From JAHEEL01 sp963785245 (GTDB lineage Bacteria > Actinomycetota > Acidimicrobiia > Spongiisociales > UBA5794): a stretch of 64,000 bases of DNA. Numbering within the stretch: the stretch's first letter is position 1; every line of letters starts with the position of its first letter. The position numbers and the translations under genes are program-made. The stretch is from assembly GCA_963785245.1 (NCBI GenBank), contig CAWAUO010000011.1, positions 124,001 to 188,000 on the forward strand, written 5' to 3'. The notes beneath the pieces were generated by a model that saw only the letters and a program-made list of their open reading frames with translations, was not told the DNA's origin and made no database searches. This document shows, one piece after another, positions 24,992 through 32,926 of the stretch.

Positions 24992-25364
24992 CGGAAGACT
25001 CCTCTCTGGTCCGGCTGATCGTGATTCCGACCGAACGAGCATGGCGCAAGGCACCTGGTTTCTCCACGGTCATCTCGACCGAAGCGACGCGATCGTCTGA
25101 CTCGAAGCAGGTCTCGACCAGCTCTGCAACGAGTCGCTCCACCAGCATTGGCTCACCATCTTCAATGTGCTTGATGAGTCGCTTCGTGATCGTTCGGTAG
25201 TTGACGGCATCGTCGATGTCGTCGCTCGCCGCTGCCGGGCGTGTGTCTGCCCAGAGCGTGGCGTTGATGAGGATGTCCTGGCGATTCACCCGCTCATCCG
25301 GATTGATCCCCAAGATCCCCGAGACCAGAAGATCCTTGATGTGGATCTGATCGAACCCGTTCAT
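24984..25364 (-). CDS. folB: Dihydroneopterin aldolase FolB
   Basis: Converts 7,8-dihydroneopterin to 6-hydroxymethyl-dihydropterin in folate synthesis. The 126-aa length is normal. It shows DQIHIKDLLVSGILGINPDE at the start, the conserved DAVNYRTITKRLIKHIE in the middle with the substrate-anchoring VNY, and VERLVAELVE with the acidic anchor. It ends VEKPGALRHARSVGITISR. The ATG is at 25364. Its stop overlaps the folKE start, so the two products of the pterin branch are coupled; FolKE acts before and after this enzyme. Confidence 0.93.
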   Translation of the reverse strand: MNGFDQIHIKDLLVSGILGINPDERVNRQDILINATLWADTRPAAASDDIDDAVNYRTITKRLIKHIEDGEPMLVERLVAELVETCFESDDRVASVEMTVEKPGALRHARSVGITISRTREESSDA

Positions 25365-25389
25365 GTGGCCCTCCCCCGCTCGAACTGAC

Positions 25390-25413
25390 GGCTGGCGACC
25401 GGCGACCGGCGAC
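25390..25413 (-). repeat. GTCGCCGG-type intergenic repeat, copy b
   Basis: On the minus strand it reads GTCGCCGGTCGCCGGTCGCC, in the spacer between the reductase stop and the folB start. Same unit as at 2935. Confidence 0.5.
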
Positions 25414-25431
25414 GCCGGAGCAATTGGTGAC

Positions 25432-26163
25432 TCACAGCAGGTGCCCTCCTCCGTCGACCCGAATGATCTCTCCCGTCACGAAATCGTTCTCGAGCAGGGA
25501 GAGCACGGCAGCAACCACCGGTGCCGTCCCTCCCACCCGCTCAAGCGGCAGTTCGGCGGCGAGGCGGGCGGCGTAATCGTCGTCCTCGTTGGGTGGCGGC
25601 AGGATCACGCCGAGCGCAACGGCGTTCACCCGGATTCGGGGGGCAAGTTGCAGAGCCGCCGTCCTGGTGAACGTATCGATCCCGCCCTTTGCAACGATGT
25701 AGCTGAAGTGCTCCCGGTACGGACTCTGGGTCCGGACGTCGGTGATGTTCACCACCGCACCGTCGAGATCCTCGGGAAGTGTGTTGGCGAGGGCCTGGGT
25801 CGCGAAGACCGGCGACGCCAGGGTCAGATCGAGGGTTCGTCTCCAGTCGTCGAGCGTCACGTCACCGACGGTATCGGTCGGAAATCCTGAGGCGCTGTTG
25901 ACGAGGATCGATGGGGTGCCAAGGGACTGTTCGGCAAGGGCGATGAGTTCGCCGCCGGTCGATGGATCGGACAGGTCGACGGATCCGATCGCTGCCTGCA
26001 CACCGAGGCCGCGCACCGCATTGGCTGTCTCATCCGCGGCCCCGACGGATCGGTTGTAGTGGATGAAGACGTCGCAGCCTGCGCCTGCCAGGCCGAGCGC
26101 GATGGCGCGTCCGACGCGCACGCCTCCGCCGGTCACGATCGCAACTCTTCCGCGTAGCTCCAT
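25432..26163 (-). CDS. Short-chain reductase, pteridine reductase (PTR1/FolM)-like
   Basis: A 243-aa NADP-type SDR. The dinucleotide motif is TGGGVRVG (residues 11-18), the T-G-x3-R-x-G form that marks PTR1/FolM rather than TGxxxGxG. The catalytic region reads NITDVRTQSPYREHFSYIVA with Asp in the place of the usual Ser and Y-x3-K. This is also PTR1-like. The position directly upstream of folB-folKE supports reduction of dihydropterins or dihydromonapterin. I chose the ATG at 26163 (MELRG) because TACGCT lies 7 nt before it; a form six codons longer is possible. Confidence 0.8.
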   Translation of the reverse strand: MELRGRVAIVTGGGVRVGRAIALGLAGAGCDVFIHYNRSVGAADETANAVRGLGVQAAIGSVDLSDPSTGGELIALAEQSLGTPSILVNSASGFPTDTVGDVTLDDWRRTLDLTLASPVFATQALANTLPEDLDGAVVNITDVRTQSPYREHFSYIVAKGGIDTFTRTAALQLAPRIRVNAVALGVILPPPNEDDDYAARLAAELPLERVGGTAPVVAAVLSLLENDFVTGEIIRVDGGGHLL

Positions 26164-26170
26164 GGCTTTG

Positions 26171-26176
26171 AGCGTA
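26171..26176 (-). promoter_or_regulatory. -10 box TACGCT, leaderless promoter of the pterin/folate operon
   Basis: TACGCT on the minus strand lies 7 nt before the reductase ATG. It probably drives reductase-folB-folKE. Confidence 0.55.
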
Positions 26177-26239
26177 ACCATCCGGGGGCTGTTCGCCGTG
26201 TGGTTTTGCGGGTAACCGCTGCCTTGCTCCGTGACCGCC

Positions 26240-26245
26240 TATCCT
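26240..26245 (+). promoter_or_regulatory. -10 box TATCCT, leaderless promoter
   Basis: TATCCT lies 7 nt before the GTG at 26253. Confidence 0.5.
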
Positions 26246-26252
26246 GGCCTCC

Positions 26253-26831
26253 GTGAGCAAGGAAGACCCGAAGCACGGACGCTGGATCCTCCCCGTTGTG
26301 GTTGCCGCGTTGATCGGAATCACCTATCTCTTCGTCAACGCGCTCCCGCCCGCGGAGATCCCTGTCGGGACCACGACCACGGTTGTGGCCTCCGAAAGCA
26401 CGACGACCACGGTGGCCGGCTCAACAACGTCGACCACCCTCCCATCGGACCTCGCAGCGTTCCTCCAACTCGTGGACGAATACGCATCAGACGCAACCAG
26501 GATCGCCGCTGAGATCGACGCCGCCAACACCGCGTGGGAGAACGACGAAGCGTCGTTCGCCGACACGCTGGCGTCGTTCGAGGCTTCGGCGGTCGAGGCG
26601 CAGACACTCAGCGACAGCGTCGCCGCAACCAATGCTCCCGACGTGTACGTCGCGGTCTGGCCTGATGCGGTGACAGCCGCCGCAGCCCTCCCTCCAGGCG
26701 TCGACGCCGTGATCGAAGGTCTTCGTGCCCCGGACGACGGGACCGCCCGTCGCGAAGCCGTGGCGGCGTACGCGACACTGACCGACGAGTTCCTCACCGC
26801 CATCGACGCCGTAGAGGCCGCGACCCCGTAG
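26253..26831 (+). CDS. Membrane-anchored protein with helical extracellular region, unknown
   Basis: A 192-aa protein: short basic head, one membrane helix (about residues 12-31, ILPVVVAALIGITYLFVNAL), then a Thr/Ser spacer rich in TTT (residues 40-62). A roughly 125-residue Ala/Asp/Glu-rich region follows, predicted to be mainly helical. No enzyme motif and no recognised family. The GTG start at 26253 is supported by the TATCCT box. It lies divergent from the folate operon and convergent with the flavodoxin gene. The base composition is like its neighbours. Confidence 0.7.
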   Translation: MSKEDPKHGRWILPVVVAALIGITYLFVNALPPAEIPVGTTTTVVASESTTTTVAGSTTSTTLPSDLAAFLQLVDEYASDATRIAAEIDAANTAWENDEASFADTLASFEASAVEAQTLSDSVAATNAPDVYVAVWPDAVTAAAALPPGVDAVIEGLRAPDDGTARREAVAAYATLTDEFLTAIDAVEAATP

Positions 26832-26899
26832 CCACCCGGCGCCCGAGTGAACACGAGCGACTCAGTCGACTCCGTCGGAGGCCGATCGGAGTCGATGAT

Positions 26900-27358
26900 C
26901 TACGTTGGTCCGTCCCCGAGCATCTTCGACACGAACCCGTCCGCCGCAGCGTCGAACTCTCCCTGGTGGAGGCCCTGCGTAGCCACTACCACTGCACCTT
27001 TGGAGGCGAACGCGCCGCTCAGACCGGCGAGCGCCTCCGATGTGCGGGCGGTCACATCGGCGAACGTATGCGGGAAGAACGCATACGTGCAGAACACACC
27101 AACCGGGAGTCCGTCGAGCGCCGGAAGCTCCGCGATCCACTCCCGCAGCCGCTTGGTCGGCCCTCCTCCGAACGGCGTGTCGACTTGGACCTTGCACCCA
27201 GCGACAACCGCGTCGGCGGAGACGAGATCCTCGGGGACAGCTTCGTCGATCGAGCGCACCAGCGTGGCCACACCATGGCTTGCGGCAGACTCTGCTATCG
27301 CCTCCGCCGCCTGGCGCACCTTGCCGTGGCGCTTCTCACACACGACATACATGTCCAT
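26900..27358 (-). CDS. Flavodoxin-like protein
   Basis: A 152-aa flavodoxin-fold protein. It starts MDMYVVCEKRHGKVRQAAEAI, where the FMN phosphate loop is atypical (KRHGKVRQ instead of T-x-T-G-N-T). It then shows VVAGCKVQVDTPFGGG and VGVFCTYAFFPHTFADV in the positions of the other FMN-contact loops. It probably binds FMN, but that is inferred. Two Cys residues (C7, C55) are noticeable. The TACGGT box lies 6 nt before the ATG. Redox partner unknown. Confidence 0.7.
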   Translation of the reverse strand: MDMYVVCEKRHGKVRQAAEAIAESAASHGVATLVRSIDEAVPEDLVSADAVVAGCKVQVDTPFGGGPTKRLREWIAELPALDGLPVGVFCTYAFFPHTFADVTARTSEALAGLSGAFASKGAVVVATQGLHQGEFDAAADGFVSKMLGDGPT

Positions 27359-27364
27359 ACCGCA

Positions 27365-27370
27365 ACCGTA
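27365..27370 (-). promoter_or_regulatory. -10 box TACGGT, leaderless promoter of the flavodoxin gene
   Basis: TACGGT on the minus strand lies 6 nt before the ATG at 27358. Confidence 0.5.
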
Positions 27371-27563
27371 CTGATGTGGATTGGCACGCGGAAGGGCACT
27401 CTGAGACGGAGTCCCGCATCGAAGGCACGAAGGATGGCCGGACCGGGCGATCTGCGCCCTGGGGAAGGGTCGTCCCCGATCCCGATGCCCGCTGTGCCCA
27501 ACGGCGCCGGCAGCTCGACGTCCAGCGTGTAAGACTCGATGGTGCTGAGCGATTGGAGTAGTC

Positions 27564-27971
27564 GTGTCCGCACCAATGCTGAGACTCGCCGGTCCTGTGC
27601 TCGACGCCGCTCACCCGCTCGAACGTGTCCGCTTCTACGAACGTCTCCTCGGCTGGCCCATTGTTCGCAGTGAAGGACCCCGACCGGGACGCCCACCCGT
27701 GGATGGTTGGGCGCTGTCGCGATCACCGGATGGATCGCAGAAGATCGAGATCCGGTGGGAGCCCAGCTACTTCGCTCCAACCTGGGCCCCGGTTGCCGGC
27801 GAGCACCTCATGATGATCCCTCTCGACTTCGGTGTGGACGATCTCGAAGCGGGGGCCGTCTGGGCACCCGACGACGGCGCACGCCTTGCCGACCATCAAC
27901 CCCAAGAGCACGTGCGGGTGATGCTCGACCCTGAGAGTCACCCGCTCCGCCTCTTTCTCGACGAACGCTGA
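27564..27971 (+). CDS. VOC (glyoxalase-like) family protein
   Basis: A 135-aa vicinal-oxygen-chelate fold protein. It shows the alternating pattern LDAAHPLERVRFYERLLGWP (first beta-alpha unit, residues 12-31) and FGVDDLEAGAVWAPDDGARL (second unit). The metal-ligand His/Glu positions are only partly visible (H18, and the tail MLDPESHPLRLFL), so it may be a binding protein or a dioxygenase-like enzyme. The GTG at 27564 has GGAG about 7 nt upstream. Function not assignable. Confidence 0.72.
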   Translation: MSAPMLRLAGPVLDAAHPLERVRFYERLLGWPIVRSEGPRPGRPPVDGWALSRSPDGSQKIEIRWEPSYFAPTWAPVAGEHLMMIPLDFGVDDLEAGAVWAPDDGARLADHQPQEHVRVMLDPESHPLRLFLDER

Positions 27972-28204
27972 GGTCCGCGGCCGGGAGGCCGGTCGCCGTC
28001 GGATGCTGGAGGCAACGGATATGGGACAATCCCACCGTTGAGTTCCGACAGTGTCGTGTGCCTCATGACCTCATTGGACCCGTGTGATCTCAGGGTGTTC
28101 GACGGCCGCGCTGGCCGTCGGGATCGATGCGAGTCTGGCTCTTGCCCGCCCACGTCGTTTGCAGAGAGGGAGCTGATTCCAAGCATGAACGACGCATCGT
28201 GTCG

Positions 28205-28879
28205 ATGACCAGTCCCGATCCCGTGGTGGTGGAGCCGCCAAGGCCGGGCCGCGTCGCCGTGCTGGCTGCGAAGGTGCCTCCCGGGGCAGTTGCCGCGGTG
28301 GCAGGGTTCGGCATCGGTGTGGCTGTTGCGTTCGGCATCCTGCAGCGCGCCGCATTCCCCGATTGGGGTGTCGCAAATCTCGACTCCGAGGCGTCATTCG
28401 CCACACGGTTCTCGTCGGCTCTCCTGTGGGCCGCCGCCTTCTGGTGGTTCCTGGTCGCGGTGACGAGTCGACCCCGGTCGTTGGCGCTCTGGATCTGGTG
28501 GCCGGTTCTGGCGTGGCTGGCCCTCGACGAGGGCAGCGCCATCCATGAGCGCGTGGAGCGGTGGTCGGGGATCGATTGGCAGATTCTCTACGTTCCGGTG
28601 ATGGCCCTGGCGGCCGTGGCATGGTGGGGCGTGCTCCGCCGGTATCGAGACCAAACGCGCATCGCGGTACCGCTCATTGTCGTTGCGGCGGTCTGGTTCG
28701 TCGCGTTGGCGCTTGAACTCGTTCAGAACTGGGGCGGAGCACCGATACAGGCCTCGATCTACGACCCGGCCATGATCCTCGAGGAAGCGCTCGAGATGGT
28801 GGGAGCCACGGCGCTCCTCGTTGCTGCGACCTCGGCGCTCCGTCGGGCGGTTCAAACAGCGCCGCAAATCACGGAGTGA
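28205..28879 (+). CDS. Multi-pass membrane protein, unknown function
   Basis: A 224-aa protein with about five hydrophobic segments: near residues 30-50 (GAVAAVAGFGIGVAVAFGIL), 72-90, 95-112 (LALWIWWPVLAWLALDEGSA), 125-145 and 150-175. An acidic motif DEGSAIHERVERWSG lies between two of them and could be a functional or metal site. No family recognised. I chose ATG 28205; the frame is open to 28127, and the N-terminus is uncertain. The spacer before it, 27972-28204, holds no recognisable feature. Confidence 0.62.
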   Translation: MTSPDPVVVEPPRPGRVAVLAAKVPPGAVAAVAGFGIGVAVAFGILQRAAFPDWGVANLDSEASFATRFSSALLWAAAFWWFLVAVTSRPRSLALWIWWPVLAWLALDEGSAIHERVERWSGIDWQILYVPVMALAAVAWWGVLRRYRDQTRIAVPLIVVAAVWFVALALELVQNWGGAPIQASIYDPAMILEEALEMVGATALLVAATSALRRAVQTAPQITE

Positions 28880-28897
28880 CCGCGGTCACGCACGCGT

Positions 28898-28932
28898 TGG
28901 TGGTGTTCGTGGTGGTGTTCGTGGTGGTGTCG
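28898..28932 (+). repeat. 12-bp tandem repeat, about 2.9 copies
   Basis: TGGTGGTGTTCG repeats almost three times between the membrane protein gene and marC. It is non-coding in the chosen annotation. Confidence 0.7.
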
Positions 28933-29031
28933 CGGACCTGACCTCGGCAAGCCTTCCACCCTCGACACAGCGCCGACGAGTCGTTACAGTCGCCCGGCTT
29001 CGAACGACCTCAACACGACCGGTGGACCACG

Positions 29032-29640
29032 GTGGCCTTCGCAACAACGGCATTCCTGACGCTCTTCGTCATCATCGACCCCATCGGGTTGTCGTCCCTG
29101 TTCCTCGGCGTCACCAACGGATACACGCCAAAGCATCGCCGGTCGACCGGCCTCCGGGCGATACTCATCGCCGGCGGCATCCTGATCGTCTTCCTGTTCA
29201 TCGGTGAACCGTTCCTGCGCTACCTCGGAGTCAGCATCGATGCCCTCCGCATCGCGGGAGGCTTGCTGCTTTTCAAACTGGCGTTCGACATGGTGTTCGC
29301 CAAGCGCGAGCGCCAGACCGAGACTGAAGAGGCTGAGGCGCGCACCCGGGATGACGTCGCGGTGTTCCCGCTCGCGATTCCCCTCATTGCGGGCCCGGGA
29401 GCGTTCGCCACGATCCTGGTGCTCGCAACCGAGATCAACAGCCAACCCGAGTATCTCGCGATCCTGATCGGCGCTCTTCTCGCCGTCCTCATCCTCACGT
29501 ACGTTGGGTTCCGACTCGCCACTCCGATTCACCGGCTCCTCGGCGACACCGGAACGGCCGTCATCACCCGGGTGCTCGGCATCCTCCTCGCCGCCCTCGC
29601 CGTCCAACTCGTCATCGACGCGGTCCTCGCTCTCAGATAG
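29032..29640 (+). CDS. MarC family integral membrane protein
   Basis: A 202-aa MarC/UPF0056 protein with about six membrane helices. FVIIDPIGLSSLFLGVT near residues 12-28 is the family signature. LRIAGGLLLFKLAFDMVF follows, and FPLAIPLIAGPGAFATILVL after a charged cytoplasmic loop (KRERQTETEEAEARTRDD). The GTG at 29032 is the first start of the frame and gives a full-length family member. The family's transport role is unresolved in the literature I know. It ends 90 bp from the convergent GSII gene, with a strong hairpin between. Confidence 0.88.
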   Translation: MAFATTAFLTLFVIIDPIGLSSLFLGVTNGYTPKHRRSTGLRAILIAGGILIVFLFIGEPFLRYLGVSIDALRIAGGLLLFKLAFDMVFAKRERQTETEEAEARTRDDVAVFPLAIPLIAGPGAFATILVLATEINSQPEYLAILIGALLAVLILTYVGFRLATPIHRLLGDTGTAVITRVLGILLAALAVQLVIDAVLALR

Positions 29641-29660
29641 GCGAAGACCCACACCGCAAA

Positions 29661-29698
29661 GAGAAGCCCGCCCCCACGGACGAGGGGGTGGGCTTCTC
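29661..29698. terminator. Strong hairpin between convergent marC and glnII
   Basis: GAGAAGCCC-g-CCCCC pairs with GGGGG-t-GGGCTTCTC across an 8-nt loop, a stem of about 15 bp. On the minus strand it is followed by TTTGC, so it best fits termination of glnII but may serve both genes. Confidence 0.75.
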
Positions 29699-29729
29699 GG
29701 CTCGGTAGATGTGTCGCCTGTTTGCTGCG

Positions 29730-30731
29730 CTACTCGGCGAGCGCTCCGCAGATCTTGCCGGTGATGAGGGCCGCCACCGTGTACGGATCGGCGTTGGCGT
29801 TCGGGCGGCGATCTTCGATGTAGCCCTTGCCGTCCTTGGCGGTCTGCCAGGGGATCCGCACCGATGCGCCACGGTCCGAGACGCCGTAGGAGTACTCGGT
29901 CCACGGTGCGGTCTCATGGAGACCGGTCAGGCGGCGTTCGATGCCCGCCCCGTACACCTTGATGTGCTCCTCCGGGTTCACCGAGAGCGCTTCGCACGCC
30001 GCGATGATCGGTTCGTACGACTCGCGCATGGCAGTCGTCGAGAAGTTCGTGTGCATCCCGGCACCGTTCCAGTCACCATCGACGGGCTTCGGATTGAGGT
30101 GGGCGGAGATGTCGTAGTCCTCGGCGATGCGGTAGAGCAGCCAGCGAGCCATCCAGAGATGGTCACCGACCTCGACCGGACCGAGCGGCCCGATCTGGAA
30201 CTCCCACTGTCCAATCATGACCTCTGCGTTGGTACCCGAGATCTCGAGACCAGCCGCCATGCACGCCTCAGTGTGCTCCTCGACCACGTCGCGGCCCCAG
30301 ATCTCATCCGCGCCGACGCCGCAGTAGTAGCCGCCCTGAGGGGCTGGATACCCACCGACCGGCCAACCGTGCGGACGGCCATCCTTGAAGAACGTGTACT
30401 CCTGCTCGAGCCCGAACCATGGGTCCTGATCCTTGTACTTCTCGAACGCAGCGACTGCTGCAGCCCGCGTATTCGACGGGTGCGGTTCCATGTCCGGCGT
30501 TAGAACCTCACACAACGCGAGGACGTCGTCCCCACCACGAATCGGATCGGGACAGACGAACACCGGGTTCAGCACGCAGTCTGAGAGGTTCCCGGGCGCC
30601 TGCTCCGTACTCGACCCGTCAAAGCCCCAGACCGGCAGTTCTTCGCCGGACGGCACGATCTTGGTCTTCGACCGCAGCTTCGAGGTCGGCTTCTGACCGT
30701 CAATCCAGATGTACTCAGCTCGATACGCCAT
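29730..30731 (-). CDS. glnII: Glutamine synthetase type II (GSII)
   Basis: ATP-dependent ammonium assimilation into glutamine. The 333-aa length and features are those of the eukaryote-like GSII found in some actinobacteria and rhizobia: EELPVWGFDGSSTEQAPG (residues about 31-48), DPWFGLEQEYTFF, the NGAGMHTNFST ATP/glutamate loop and ending GASVRIPWQTA. The ATG at 30731 has GGAGGAA five nt upstream; the frame is open to 30917 but overlaps the regulatory spacer. It is divergent from the GSI gene across a spacer with GlnR-like half-sites, so both are probably nitrogen-regulated together. Confidence 0.93.
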   Translation of the reverse strand: MAYRAEYIWIDGQKPTSKLRSKTKIVPSGEELPVWGFDGSSTEQAPGNLSDCVLNPVFVCPDPIRGGDDVLALCEVLTPDMEPHPSNTRAAAVAAFEKYKDQDPWFGLEQEYTFFKDGRPHGWPVGGYPAPQGGYYCGVGADEIWGRDVVEEHTEACMAAGLEISGTNAEVMIGQWEFQIGPLGPVEVGDHLWMARWLLYRIAEDYDISAHLNPKPVDGDWNGAGMHTNFSTTAMRESYEPIIAACEALSVNPEEHIKVYGAGIERRLTGLHETAPWTEYSYGVSDRGASVRIPWQTAKDGKGYIEDRRPNANADPYTVAALITGKICGALAE

Positions 30732-30813
30732 TGATTCCTCCGATGTCCGTTGGTGTGTGCGGCGAAGCAGGCGTGCTCCGCCACCACGTATCCCGGCAGC
30801 ATGCCAGCGGGTC

Positions 30814-30851
30814 GTTACCCGCCGGTAACCGTTGTGTGAATGCTGTGTTAC
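30814..30851. promoter_or_regulatory. GlnR-like operator array, four half-sites at 11-bp period
   Basis: Half-sites GTTAC (30814-30818), GTAAC (30825-30829), GTGAA (30836-30840) and GTTAC (30847-30851) are each separated by exactly 6 nt. This is the a-b-a-b spacing of GlnR boxes (gTnAC-n6-GaAAC). The array lies 83 bp before the GSII start and 69 bp before the GSI start, so it can serve both. GlnR binding is inferred from motif and context. Confidence 0.7.
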
Positions 30852-30888
30852 GAGACGATCGAGGGCTGGCGCCACAGCGGGAACGCCG

Positions 30889-30894
30889 TACGAT
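30889..30894 (+). promoter_or_regulatory. -10 box TACGAT of the GSI gene
   Basis: TACGAT lies 25 nt before the ATG at 30920 and 37 bp after the last GlnR-like half-site. A short leader with GGAGG (30905-30909) follows, so this transcript is not leaderless. Confidence 0.45.
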
Positions 30895-30919
30895 GGTGGC
30901 CCTTGGAGGCCACACACTC

Positions 30920-32248
30920 ATGGACAGACAGCACGAATACGTCCTCAGGACGGTTGAAGAGCGGGGAATCCGATTCATCCGACTCTGGTTCACCGACGTC
31001 CTGGGGTTCCTGAAGTCGTTCGCCATCACACCCGCCGAACTCGAGGTTGCGCTCGAGGACGGCCTCACTTTCGACGGTTCATCGATCGACGGATTCTCTC
31101 GCACCTACGAGGCGGACATGCTCGCCCGGCCCGACCCCACGACGTTCCAGATCCTTCCCTGGAAGTCGGGAGACGCCGGCGTGGCGCGCATGTTCTGCGA
31201 CATCGTCACCCCCGACGGCGAGCCATTTGAGGGTGACCCTCGCTACGTCCTGCGGCGGACCATGAAGCGGGCCGCTGACCTTGGCTACACGTTCTATGTC
31301 GCGCCGGAGATCGAGTACTTCTACTTCGCCGACTCGGGCCCCGAACCTCAGGTGCTCGACCGCGGCGGATACTTCGATCTCACGCCCCTCGATGTCGCCC
31401 AGGAGTACCGCCGGTCCACAATCGTCGCTCTGGAGGAGCTTGGCATCCCGGTCGAATTCTCTCACCACGAGGTATCTCCGTCGCAGCACGAACTCGATCT
31501 CCGTCACACCGACGCTCTGACGATGGCTGACAGCATCGTGACCACCCGCCTCGTGGTGAAGGAAGTCGCGATGGAGCAGGGCATCTACGCCACGTTCATG
31601 CCCAAGCCCCTCGCCGAGTTCGACGGGTCGGGGCTGCACCTGCACCTGTCGCTGTTCAAGGGCGAGATGAACTCGTTCCACGAGGAAGGCGCCGAGTACG
31701 GCCTGTCGAAGGTCGCCCATGGATTCATCGCTGGTCTGTTGCGCCATGCCAACGAGATCACGGCGGTCACCAACCAGTGGGTCAACTCGTACAAGCGCCT
31801 CGTCGGCGGCTTCGACGCCCCGGTGTTCGAGACGTGGGCTCGCAACGATCAGACGGCCCTCGTGCGCGTCCCGGCTGCAAAGCGGGGCAAGATCGACTCG
31901 ACGCGGATCGAGTACCGGTCACCGGATCCCGCAACGAACCCGTACCTGGCCTTCTCGGTCATCCTGGCAGCCGGTCTCGAGGGGATCGAGAACGGCTACG
32001 AACTCCCGGACGAGATGGGCCACAACGTCCTTGGGATGTCACCGGAGCAGTTGAAGGCCGCCGGCATCGAGCGACTCCCGTCGAACCTCAACTCGGCCCT
32101 CCACGTGATGGAGGAGTCCGAACTGGTCCGCTCCACCCTCGGCGAGCACGTGTTCGAGTGGTTCATCAGGAACAAGCGTCGTGAATGGTCGCGCTACGAA
32201 CAGCACGTCTCCCGCTACGAACTCTCCGAGTACCTCCCTGTGCTCTGA
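30920..32248 (+). CDS. glnA: Glutamine synthetase type I, alpha-like (GlnA2 type)
   Basis: A 442-aa GSI. It shows DVLGFLKSFAITPAELE, FDGSSIDGFSR (residues 51-61), APEIEYFYF, HHEVSPSQHELDLRH, GSGLHLHLSLFKGE, and RIEYRSPDPATNPYLAFSVI. The adenylylation Tyr motif N-L-Y is absent; the corresponding region reads SPEQLKAAGIERLP. That is the GSI-alpha/GlnA2 pattern, so adenylylation control is unlikely. I chose the ATG at 30920, with GGAGG 10 nt upstream; the frame is open far upstream through the promoter region, which I reject. The stop TGA overlaps the next gene's ATG (TGATG), coupling it to the GlnR-like regulator. Confidence 0.92.
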   Translation: MDRQHEYVLRTVEERGIRFIRLWFTDVLGFLKSFAITPAELEVALEDGLTFDGSSIDGFSRTYEADMLARPDPTTFQILPWKSGDAGVARMFCDIVTPDGEPFEGDPRYVLRRTMKRAADLGYTFYVAPEIEYFYFADSGPEPQVLDRGGYFDLTPLDVAQEYRRSTIVALEELGIPVEFSHHEVSPSQHELDLRHTDALTMADSIVTTRLVVKEVAMEQGIYATFMPKPLAEFDGSGLHLHLSLFKGEMNSFHEEGAEYGLSKVAHGFIAGLLRHANEITAVTNQWVNSYKRLVGGFDAPVFETWARNDQTALVRVPAAKRGKIDSTRIEYRSPDPATNPYLAFSVILAAGLEGIENGYELPDEMGHNVLGMSPEQLKAAGIERLPSNLNSALHVMEESELVRSTLGEHVFEWFIRNKRREWSRYEQHVSRYELSEYLPVL

Positions 32249-32898
32249 TGTTCGTTGCCGTCTTCCCCCCCACGCTGTCGGCCGCCCTCACGGGTGCGCT
32301 GATCTCGGCTGGGTACAGTCCGGTCCCGATCGCCGACGTCGCTGAGGCCGGTCGTCGCGAACCCGAGCAGGGGTGGTCCGCAGCGGTTGTCGAACTTGCC
32401 GAGGATGCCGGCCTGGCCGTCATCGTGGCGCGCAAACTCAGGGAGGCGTACGGCGTCCCGGTCCTCCTCGTCGTCGACCGCACGCTGACCGCCGACCTCG
32501 GCGACCGGGACGGTTTCGACGACTTCGTGCTCACACCAGTTGACCAGAGCGAGTTGGCGGTGCGCCTCGGCCGCCTCAACCGCATCGAGGCCGTTGAGTA
32601 CAGCGATCCGATCCTCCACCATGAGGACCTCGAACTCAACACGGCGACCTACCAGGCAACCATCGGCGGCAAGCCGCGCGACCTCACGTTCATGGAGTAC
32701 GAACTGCTCCGCTTCTTCGTGGAGCATCCGCAACGGGTCTGGTCGCGCGAGCAGATCCTCTCGAAGGTCTGGGGCTACGACTACTACGGCGGCTCACGAA
32801 CCGTCGATGTTCACGTCCGCCGCCTCCGGGCCAAGCTCGGGGAAGAGCGGTCATCCTGGATCGCCACCGTGAGGAGCGTCGGCTACCGGTTTGGATAG
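32248..32898 (+). CDS. glnR: GlnR-like orphan response regulator
   Basis: A 216-aa OmpR-type regulator. The receiver-like N-terminal part (residues 1 to about 115) lacks the acidic pair of a true receiver. At the end of strand 3 it has Glu49 (AAVVEL) where the phospho-Asp would be, so it should not be phosphorylated normally. The winged helix (about 125-216) reads LTFMEYELLRFFVEHP, KVWGYDYYGGSRTVDVHVRR and TVRSVGYRFG, very close to Streptomyces GlnR. The ATG overlaps the glnA stop. No sensor kinase is nearby. It probably controls the divergent glutamine synthetase genes through the box array at 30814-30851. Confidence 0.82.
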   Translation: MFVAVFPPTLSAALTGALISAGYSPVPIADVAEAGRREPEQGWSAAVVELAEDAGLAVIVARKLREAYGVPVLLVVDRTLTADLGDRDGFDDFVLTPVDQSELAVRLGRLNRIEAVEYSDPILHHEDLELNTATYQATIGGKPRDLTFMEYELLRFFVEHPQRVWSREQILSKVWGYDYYGGSRTVDVHVRRLRAKLGEERSSWIATVRSVGYRFG

Positions 32899-32920
32899 TC
32901 GCCGGTCATCAGTCACCAGT
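32898..32920 (+). repeat. GTCGCCGG-type intergenic repeat, copy c
   Basis: GTCGCCGGTCATCAGTCACC follows directly on the glnR stop codon; degenerate relative to copies a and b. Confidence 0.4.
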
Positions 32921-32926
32921 TGAAGC

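Noticed and set aside
30419..32248. Longer GSI with over 160 extra residues
   Set aside because: The extension is antisense to glnII and crosses the regulatory spacer. The GSI fold begins at ATG 30920.
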